Positions 1 through 4,506 of a DNA stretch of 5,233 bases are shown piece after piece (the stretch's first letter is position 1; each line of letters begins with the position of its first letter). The stretch is taken from the NCBI GenBank assembly GCA_021774995.1, contig JAJFIM010000209.1:1-5233 (forward strand). Direction: 5' to 3'. A program made the position numbers and the translations under genes. The notes below the pieces were generated by a model. That model was not told the DNA's origin and did not search any database. It was given only the letters and a program-made list of their open reading frames with translations. Origin of the DNA: Alphaproteobacteria bacterium. GTDB taxonomy: Bacteria > Pseudomonadota > Alphaproteobacteria > SMXP01.

Positions 1-2
1 CT

Positions 3-1160
3 CCCCTTACTCCCCGCTCGTTAGCATTCAAGAACAAGGTTGACCCTGAGAAACGTCTACGTGTCGGATTTGTCTCCGGCAGCTTTCACCGTCACCCGGT
101 TGGCTATCTCACCATTAGCACGCTGGAAGCGATTGACCGGCAAAAATTGGAAGTGGTCCTCTATTCAAATAATGCGCGCCGGGATGATCTTACGGAGCGC
201 TTTAAAAACACAGCCGACCAATGGGTATCCATCGTTGGCGCTACAGATAAAGAGTTTGTCCAACAGGCGCGCCGCGATCAAATTGACATCCTTATTGATT
301 TGGCCGGTCACTCCGACGGATTCCGCCTCCTGGCTTTCGCTAGCCGCGCCGCGCCGCTGCAAGTCAAATGGGTTGGTGGCCAGTTTAACACCACCGGCAT
401 GGACGCCATGGATTATTTTATTTCTGATACCGTGGAAACGCCGGAGGGTGATGAAAAATGGTACTCGGAAAAAGTGATGCGCATGCCTGACGGTTATGTC
501 TGCTATGATCCGCCTTTTTATGCACCGGATGTCACTGCCCTGCCCGCATTGAAACAAGGCCACATCACTTTCGGTTGCTTCAACTACGCGACTAAAATCA
601 CAAAGGATGTCGTGGCGCTTTGGTCAAAGATATTGAACGCAATCGAAGACAGCCGGCTCATCCTCAAAAGCAAGCCTTATAATGACGCCGTCAATCGGCA
701 AAGTTATATCGACATGTTCGTAGCCGAGGGTGTGGACCCGTCCCGCGTGGAGTTGAGAGGCAGTTCGCCTCACGATCAACTTCTCGCCGAATACGGCGAG
801 ATTGATATTGCCCTTGACCCCTTTCCTTATTCCGGCGGCTTAACCACGATTGAAGCGCTTTGGATGGGCGTGCCTGTCATTACCATGCCGGGGCAGACCT
901 TTGCTGGCCGCCATGCGGCAAGCCACATTACTAATGCTGGGTTGGGCAATTGGCTGTGCGACGGCCCCAATAGCTATTTGGAACGCGCGCAATATTGGAG
1001 TGCCAATCTGGAGAGCTTAAGCCGCTTGCGAACCCGTTTGCGCGATCAAGTCTCCCGCTCGCCTTTATGCGATGCTCCCCGTTTTGCCGGACATTTTGAG
1101 AATGCATTACGGGATATATGGATACAGTGGTGCACTGCGCAATCGAAATCCGCCGGTTGA
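3..1160 (+). CDS. SPINDLY/OGT-like glycosyltransferase (GT41), C-terminal part; 5' end outside window
   Basis: This is the catalytic half of a protein O-glycosyltransferase of the GT41 (Glyco_transf_41) family, cytosolic enzymes that transfer a nucleotide-activated sugar to Ser/Thr. The frame is open from the left edge, so the N-terminal part (usually TPR repeats) is missing. Visible family blocks, in order, are RVGFVSGSFHRHPVGYL near positions 60-110 (the HP pair matches the active-site His region of OGT), IDLAGHSDGFRLLAF, the APLQVKWVGG/TTGMDAMDY block, FGCFNYATKIT (its Lys matches the UDP-contacting Lys of OGT), and IDIALDPFPYSGGLTTIEALWMGVPV followed by FAGRHAASHITNAGL. The protein ends with the usual SPLCDAPRFA...W..WC tail, so the C terminus is intact. 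Start codons inside this stretch would cut off the first conserved block and are not credible. It leads a run of modification genes just upstream of flagellin, which fits an FlmG-like flagellin glycosyltransferase. That substrate is inferred; capsule or another protein is possible. Confidence 0.9.
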   Translation, partial: PLTPRSLAFKNKVDPEKRLRVGFVSGSFHRHPVGYLTISTLEAIDRQKLEVVLYSNNARRDDLTERFKNTADQWVSIVGATDKEFVQQARRDQIDILIDLAGHSDGFRLLAFASRAAPLQVKWVGGQFNTTGMDAMDYFISDTVETPEGDEKWYSEKVMRMPDGYVCYDPPFYAPDVTALPALKQGHITFGCFNYATKITKDVVALWSKILNAIEDSRLILKSKPYNDAVNRQSYIDMFVAEGVDPSRVELRGSSPHDQLLAEYGEIDIALDPFPYSGGLTTIEALWMGVPVITMPGQTFAGRHAASHITNAGLGNWLCDGPNSYLERAQYWSANLESLSRLRTRLRDQVSRSPLCDAPRFAGHFENALRDIWIQWCTAQSKSAG

Positions 1161-1178
1161 AATCTTGAGCCAAGAATC

Positions 1179-1766
1179 ATGAATGTGCACAGCGCCTCCC
1201 AACAATCTCCCTACCGCCAGACTCTCCTGGATAAAATGCCGGCGGCGGGCGTCGTTGCGGAAATCGGCGTCTGGAAGGGCGCCTTCTCCCGAAATATTCT
1301 CAAGGTTGCCAACCCTCGCAAACTGTTTCTGATCGACCCGTGGATATGCGACCCCGAATTCATGATTCCCGGTGATTTTTTTGACGGAAACAGCGCGGCG
1401 AACCAGCAAGAGATGGACAATATCCATAACGGCGTTTGCCGGGAATTAGCGAGCGACATCGTTGAGATCGTTCGAAAGACATCAGAAAATGCGGCGAGTG
1501 ATTTTTCAGATGCTTTCTTCGATTGGGTTTATATTGACGGCAACCATTATTACGACTACGTGCGCCAGGATCTCGACCTGTGGTTTCCCAAGGTTAAGCC
1601 AGGCGGCTTCGTCACCGGCGACGACTATCTTTGGCGGGACAAAGACGGGAGCCGGCCCGTCGCCACCGCCATTGCCGATTTTCTAAAAACGACCCCCTGC
1701 CCAGAAGCTGTAACGATTGGCGATCAATTCGTTATCCGCACGGCTTTGGCTGAGTCTGGAGAGTAA
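1179..1766 (+). CDS. Class I SAM-dependent methyltransferase (Methyltransf_24-like), copy A
   Basis: A 195-residue soluble methyltransferase that should use S-adenosylmethionine. Motif I, AEIGVWKGAFS, lies at residues 27-37. The strand-2 acidic block LIDPW is at 51-55. WVYIDGNHYYDYVRQDL at 116-132 and the following PKVKPGGFVTGDDY form the motif IV/post-IV block typical of small sugar and natural-product O-methyltransferases of the Methyltransf_24 type. Length is normal for a single-domain enzyme. The ATG at 1179 lies 18 nt after the glycosyltransferase stop and gives the N terminus that aligns without gaps to the paralog at 2696. The Shine-Dalgarno site is poor, which suggests translation coupled to the gene before it. 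Operon position suggests it methylates a glycan or its nucleotide-sugar precursor. The acceptor cannot be read from sequence, and protein methylation is an alternative. Confidence 0.87.
   Translation: MNVHSASQQSPYRQTLLDKMPAAGVVAEIGVWKGAFSRNILKVANPRKLFLIDPWICDPEFMIPGDFFDGNSAANQQEMDNIHNGVCRELASDIVEIVRKTSENAASDFSDAFFDWVYIDGNHYYDYVRQDLDLWFPKVKPGGFVTGDDYLWRDKDGSRPVATAIADFLKTTPCPEAVTIGDQFVIRTALAESGE
1530..1557 (+). repeat. 28-bp perfect repeat, unit 1 (methyltransferase copy A)
   Basis: Identical over 28 nt to positions 3041-3068, in the same frame, and encodes the YIDGNHYYD core of the methyltransferase. It reflects shared descent or gene conversion of the two paralogs rather than a mobile element. 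Confidence 0.8.
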
Positions 1767-1772
1767 CAAGTC

Positions 1773-2699
1773 ATGTCGGATAATACTGTTTTAAATCACA
1801 TTCACGCCCCAGCGATTTTTATTGGTGGACATGCGCGCACCGGAACGACCCTGATGCACGGTCAGATCTGCAAAAGCAAAGAAACAATTCAGGTCACGAA
1901 GGAATGCTCTTACTTACGCGCTCTTGTGGAAGCTTATGAATTAGGTTTGCGCTGGTTCCAAGCACACACCGATGATTATTTTGACACAACGGAAGACCTG
2001 ACCCGCTTCCACCAAGGGCTGGTTGAAAATTACTTGGCCCATGTCGCCGCGCGTTTTGGAGAAGGCGGAAAGATCGTTCAAAAAGAACCACGCCTCAGCC
2101 CATTTTTTCCTGAATTAGCTTATCTTATGCCGAACGCAAAATTCATCTTCATGGTGCGAGATTTACGGGACATCATCGCTTCTCAATACACTCGATATCA
2201 AAAGGTCAATATACAGTTCGATGTCGCGGCTGAGATTAGTCAGTTTATCAGCACGCATCAGCGCATCATGTCAGTGCCAAACCTTCTGCAGAACAGACTT
2301 CTTTTCGTGCGCTATGAAGCATTGGCAATCCAACCACTTGAGACATTACGCTCCGTGTTCAATTTTTTAGAGTTGCCCTGGGAGAATATCATGGAAGAGA
2401 CCAGTTGGGACACGAAGAGGCCCCGCTTCGCCGATTCCGCCAGTGAACTCGACTGTAAACCCATCTCCCGCACTTCCATTGGCCGTTACGGCTCAATCCT
2501 CAACAGCGCACTCGTGGAAGAATTTGAAAGAGAACGCGAAAATTTGAAAAACACGATCGGTTTTGATTGCTATTTTGACTCAGAATCTGATCGCAGTTCT
2601 CTGGTCAACACATATGTCATGAATGAAACAGGCGATCGCTTAGTACCGGATGTTTCTACATTTGAAGCCTCTCAAGAGGCGCAGGCGCAAATCTCATGA
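1773..2699 (+). CDS. PAPS-dependent sulfotransferase family protein
   Basis: A 308-residue sulfotransferase-fold protein (Sulfotransfer_1/3 type), expected to move sulfate from PAPS to a hydroxyl or amino group. The 5'-phosphosulfate loop is GGHARTGTTL at residues 18-27, a good match to the bacterial RSGTTL form. The 3'-phosphate site is VRDLRDIIAS at 128-137, with the expected Arg129 and Ser137. QKEPR at 103-107 sits where the family has its conserved Lys-x-Pro segment, and ISRTSIGRYGSIL near 230-242 resembles the family's C-terminal nucleotide-contacting loop. About 45 polar residues follow without a recognised domain. No signal peptide or membrane segment is visible, so it should act in the cytosol. 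The start ATG lies 6 nt after the previous stop, with GGAG at 1758-1761. The stop overlaps the next ATG (ATGA). Placement between two methyltransferases suggests glycan tailoring; the acceptor is unknown. Confidence 0.86.
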   Translation: MSDNTVLNHIHAPAIFIGGHARTGTTLMHGQICKSKETIQVTKECSYLRALVEAYELGLRWFQAHTDDYFDTTEDLTRFHQGLVENYLAHVAARFGEGGKIVQKEPRLSPFFPELAYLMPNAKFIFMVRDLRDIIASQYTRYQKVNIQFDVAAEISQFISTHQRIMSVPNLLQNRLLFVRYEALAIQPLETLRSVFNFLELPWENIMEETSWDTKRPRFADSASELDCKPISRTSIGRYGSILNSALVEEFERERENLKNTIGFDCYFDSESDRSSLVNTYVMNETGDRLVPDVSTFEASQEAQAQIS

Positions 2700-3262
2700 A
2701 TATTCTGGCGCTCCCACAATTAAGTGAAGACCGGAGGCGGCTTCTTGAAAAAATGCCACGACATGCGGTCTGCGCCGAAATCGGCGTCTGGAAAGCTGAA
2801 TTCTCCGAGCATATTGACCATATCACACAGCCTTCCCATTTGGCGTTGATTGACCCCTGGGCTTTTCAGCCGGATTTTCCTCACCGCATGTTCGGCGGAA
2901 CAGTCGCTAAGGCGCAATCGGATATGAACGCGATTTTTCAGGACGTGTGCGAGAAAATGAATGGAGATCATATCCAGATCATAAGGAAAATGTCGCAAGA
3001 CGCTGTTGCAGGTTTTCCTGACCATTTTTTCAATTGGGTCTATATTGACGGCAACCATTATTACGACTTCGTGCGTCAGGATTTAGAAACCTGGTTTCCC
3101 AAGGTCAAACCCGGTGGTTTCCTGACCGGCGATGATTATCTCTGGCGTGATGAAAATGGACAGTGCAGCGTTGCCGCCGCCGTGTCGGATTTTCTACAAT
3201 CCACGCCCTGCCCGGAAGCCACATCCATAGGCAGCCAGTTCATTTTGACCAAGGCCTTATAG
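2696..3262 (+). CDS. Class I SAM-dependent methyltransferase, copy B (paralog of the gene at 1179)
   Basis: A 188-residue methyltransferase, about half identical to copy A by hand alignment and roughly 70% identical over the C-terminal 77 residues. Motif I reads AEIGVWKAEFS at residues 27-37: the second glycine of copy A (Gly34) is Ala here and the next residue is Glu, which may alter the SAM loop but does not obviously abolish it. LIDPW is at 51-55, and WVYIDGNHYYDFVRQDL at 114-130 precedes KPGGFLTGDDYLWRD. Only two net residues are lost, in the poorly conserved middle. The ATG at 2696 overlaps the sulfotransferase stop by 4 nt and has only a weak Shine-Dalgarno site, so translational coupling is likely. 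It is the last gene before the flagellin regulatory gap. It probably arose by duplication of copy A or of a common ancestor, with methylation of a different hydroxyl as a plausible outcome. Confidence 0.87.
   Translation: MNILALPQLSEDRRRLLEKMPRHAVCAEIGVWKAEFSEHIDHITQPSHLALIDPWAFQPDFPHRMFGGTVAKAQSDMNAIFQDVCEKMNGDHIQIIRKMSQDAVAGFPDHFFNWVYIDGNHYYDFVRQDLETWFPKVKPGGFLTGDDYLWRDENGQCSVAAAVSDFLQSTPCPEATSIGSQFILTKAL
3041..3068 (+). repeat. 28-bp perfect repeat, unit 2 (methyltransferase copy B)
   Basis: Second unit of the 28-nt identity with 1530-1557. The surrounding motif is also close at nucleotide level, while flanking third positions differ. Recombination between the two copies would delete the sulfotransferase and leave one hybrid methyltransferase. 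Confidence 0.8.
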
Positions 3263-3276
3263 GGAAGCATATATTT

Positions 3277-3312
3277 GGTAAAATCTGCCAGCTACACCCG
3301 GCAGTAATTACC
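3277..3312 (+). other. Interrupted stem-loop after the modification operon
   Basis: GGTAA (3277-3281) pairs with TTACC (3308-3312) and CTGCC (3285-3289) pairs with GGCAG (3300-3304). They are separated by a symmetric 3x3 internal loop and closed by a 10-nt loop. It begins 14 nt after the stop of methyltransferase B, so it could mark the 3' end of the upstream transcript. It lacks a following T-run, so it is not a standard intrinsic terminator; a processing or 3'-stabilising structure is equally possible. Confidence 0.35.
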
Positions 3313-3313
3313 C

Positions 3314-3350
3314 GGAAGCGGCAAAAGCGCCTTAGGCAACAGCCGCCAAG
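3314..3350 (+). promoter_or_regulatory. Candidate activator (enhancer) region for the flagellin promoter
   Basis: GCGGC (3318-3322) and GCCGC (3342-3346) form an inverted repeat, and a GCC-TTA-GGC dyad (3329-3337) sits between them. The block is about 85-121 bp upstream of the predicted transcription start. Sigma-54 promoters need an upstream-bound activator, and Caulobacter FlbD sites (ftr) lie at similar distances. I do not have an exact ftr match, so the assignment rests on position and symmetry only. Confidence 0.25.
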
Positions 3351-3400
3351 AATTGAATTTATAATAATTTTACATTATATTTCAACTGCTTAAATACATT
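3351..3400. promoter_or_regulatory. AT-rich spacer between candidate enhancer and sigma-54 promoter
   Basis: Only 7 of these 50 bases are G or C, in clear contrast to the flanking DNA. Such tracts between enhancer and sigma-54 promoter are often bent or bound by IHF. I found no exact IHF consensus, so a bending role is inference. Confidence 0.3.
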
Positions 3401-3407
3401 TTCTCAC

Positions 3408-3424
3408 TTGGCATACGGGTTGCA
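3408..3424 (+). promoter_or_regulatory. Sigma-54 (RpoN) -24/-12 promoter of flagellin
   Basis: TTGGCATACGGGTTGCA matches the sigma-54 consensus TGGCAY-N5-TTGCW. The invariant GG (3410-3411) and GC (3422-3423) are separated by exactly 10 nt. Transcription should begin near 3435, giving a leader of about 60 nt before the flagellin ATG. Sigma-54 control of late flagellar genes is well known in Caulobacter and other polar flagellates. The flagellin therefore probably has its own promoter, separate from the modification genes upstream. Confidence 0.85.
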
Positions 3425-3444
3425 ATTTACTCAGAGAACGCCAA

Positions 3445-3476
3445 GAAGCTACGGCTTCGGAGCAAAAATGCACCGA
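3445..3476 (+). promoter_or_regulatory. Two consecutive hairpins in the flagellin mRNA leader
   Basis: Hairpin 1 is GAAGC (3445-3449) and GCTTC (3454-3458) around TACG, which is a C(UACG)G tetraloop of the very stable UNCG class. Hairpin 2 is TCGG-A-GCA (3457-3464) and TGC-A-CCGA (3469-3476) around AAAA, with one A-A mismatch. They share two bases, so they stack end to end or compete slightly. Both lie between the predicted start site (about 3435) and the ribosome binding site, which stays unpaired. In Caulobacter the regulator FlbT acts on the flagellin mRNA leader; an equivalent role here is inferred. Confidence 0.5.
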
Positions 3477-3482
3477 CTGGCT

Positions 3483-3488
3483 AAGGAG
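3483..3488 (+). promoter_or_regulatory. Flagellin ribosome binding site
   Basis: AAGGAG ends 7 nt before the ATG at 3496. It is the strongest Shine-Dalgarno site in the window, in line with a highly expressed product, and it fixes the start codon. Confidence 0.8.
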
Positions 3489-3495
3489 AAACTCA

Positions 3496-4335
3496 ATGGT
3501 CGTCACACTGAACACAAACCAGTCCGCAATGATCGCATTGCAAAATCTGGCGATAGCAAATCGCCAATTAGACATGGTCCAAAAACGCATCAGTACTGGA
3601 TTTAATGTCTCAGATGCGCTCGATAATGCCGGCGTGTTTGCCGTTGCGCAACGCATGCGCGCAGACGTAAAGGCCTATGACGCCGTCTCGCAAAGCGTCA
3701 GTCGCGGCACGAACATCGTCAATGTCGCGCTTGCGGCAGCCGAAGGACTTTCCAATCTCCTGATCGAAATGAAAAACAAAGCCGTGGCGGCTGCAGATCC
3801 TTCTTTGACCAACGCCAACCGCGCACTCTATAATGAAGATTATCAAGCGCTCCTTGGCCAGATGACAACCATGCTTGATTCAGCAACATTTGACGGCTTT
3901 AACCTGATCGATAAAAGCCCCCCCACTCCCGCAACAGATGATTTGCAGGTTTTGACCGAACCGACGGCCAATCCGGCGAACGCCATTAATATTGCCGCTC
4001 TAGACATCAAATCCACCACGACGGCAACGCTTGGCGACCTCACCACCCTCGCCAATGCGCAAGCGGAGGTCGCCGCCGTGAATCTTGCGCTTGATTCTGT
4101 GAGCGCAAATTTGGCCATATTAGGCGGAGCGGCCGCTAAGCTCGAAGCTCATTCCGTCTTCATAGGGAAATTGCAAGATGCTTTGAATATCGGCATCGGA
4201 AATTTGGTCGATGCGGATTTAGGGCGTGAGAGCGCCCGCCTGCAATCCTTGCAGATCAAACAACAATTAAGCACCGAGGCCCTCTCAATCGCCAATTCGC
4301 GGCCACAACAAATCCTCTCTCTGTTTAGGAACTAG
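3496..4335 (+). CDS. Flagellin, short alphaproteobacterial (FljK-like) type
   Basis: A 279-residue structural subunit of the flagellar filament, exported by the flagellar type III apparatus without a signal peptide. The N-terminal D0/D1 region (about 1-140) carries LNTNQSAMIALQNL, KRISTGFNVSDALDNAGVFA and MRADVKAYDAVSQSVSRGT, all typical of flagellins. The C-terminal D1/D0 region (about 190-279) holds LVDADLGRESARLQSL, QIKQQLSTEALSIANS and the closing SLFRN. The middle (about 141-190) is short and rich in Thr, Ala, Pro and Asn, so there is no large D2/D3 domain. This matches the length and layout of Caulobacter-type flagellins. It has its own sigma-54 promoter and terminator, so it is probably monocistronic, and flaF and flbT, often found nearby, are absent from this window. 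The upstream glycosyltransferase cassette suggests the protein is glycosylated, most likely on Ser/Thr. Which of several possible paralogs this is cannot be told. Confidence 0.95.
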   Translation: MVVTLNTNQSAMIALQNLAIANRQLDMVQKRISTGFNVSDALDNAGVFAVAQRMRADVKAYDAVSQSVSRGTNIVNVALAAAEGLSNLLIEMKNKAVAAADPSLTNANRALYNEDYQALLGQMTTMLDSATFDGFNLIDKSPPTPATDDLQVLTEPTANPANAINIAALDIKSTTTATLGDLTTLANAQAEVAAVNLALDSVSANLAILGGAAAKLEAHSVFIGKLQDALNIGIGNLVDADLGRESARLQSLQIKQQLSTEALSIANSRPQQILSLFRN

Positions 4336-4339
4336 CATA

Positions 4340-4366
4340 TTTTATTCTAAAAACTCTAGAATAAAA
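4340..4366 (+). other. AT-rich hairpin abutting the flagellin terminator
   Basis: TTTTATTCTA (4340-4349) and TAGAATAAAA (4357-4366) form a perfect 10-bp inverted repeat with a 7-nt loop, starting 5 nt after the flagellin stop. Its last four bases (4363-4366) are also the first four of the terminator stem, so the two structures cannot both pair fully. Confidence 0.55.
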
Positions 4367-4392
4367 CCGCCCGGCATCGCCCGGGCGGTTTT
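4363..4392 (+). terminator. Intrinsic terminator of flagellin, probably bidirectional
   Basis: AAAACCGCCCGG (4363-4374) pairs perfectly with CCGGGCGGTTTT (4381-4392), giving a 12-bp GC-rich stem, a 6-nt loop and a short T-run inside the stem base. It follows the flagellin stop by 27 nt. On the opposite strand the stem is followed by TTTTATTCT, so it could work in both directions. It separates flagellin from the ATPase gene. Confidence 0.88.
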
Positions 4393-4506
4393 CCATTAAA
4401 GACAAGTTTCCACTACGTCACCTATCATCTCTTGCAAGTCCATCCGCCACACCGTAACGTGACCTAGCAGAGATGTAATTATTTTTAAGTAAGATCAAGA
4501 GGACCC
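4393..4506 (+). promoter_or_regulatory. Upstream region of the moxR-like gene
   Basis: This stretch should hold the promoter of the ATPase gene, since the preceding terminator makes read-through unlikely. ACGTCACCTA (4415-4424) recurs as ACGTGACCTA (4457-4466), a 9-of-10 direct repeat spaced 42 bp, which could be paired regulator sites or chance. No convincing sigma-70 pair or sigma-54 site was found. A Shine-Dalgarno-like AGAGGA (4498-4503) sits only 3 nt from the ATG. Confidence 0.35.

Noticed and set aside
147..149. TTG at 147 as the start of the glycosyltransferase
   Set aside because: The same frame is open to the window edge and encodes the conserved RVGFVSGSFHRHPVGYL block upstream, so 147 is internal.
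40..477. 145-codon + strand reading frame at the left edge
   Set aside because: It overlaps the glycosyltransferase in another frame; its translation has no recognisable motif, while the frame of the glycosyltransferase carries all the family blocks.
3163..3393. 76-codon + strand frame running from methyltransferase B into the regulatory gap
   Set aside because: About 100 nt overlap the methyltransferase out of frame and the rest runs through the stem-loop and AT-rich DNA; there is no protein motif or good ribosome site.
3390..3656. 88-codon minus-strand frame over the sigma-54 promoter and flagellin start
   Set aside because: It is antisense to the conserved flagellin N terminus and promoter; the composition looks like a shadow of the coding strand.
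4432..4460. TTGCAA-N17-TAACGT as a sigma-70 promoter for the moxR-like gene
   Set aside because: Only 4 of 6 and 3 of 6 matches, no better than chance in this length of DNA.
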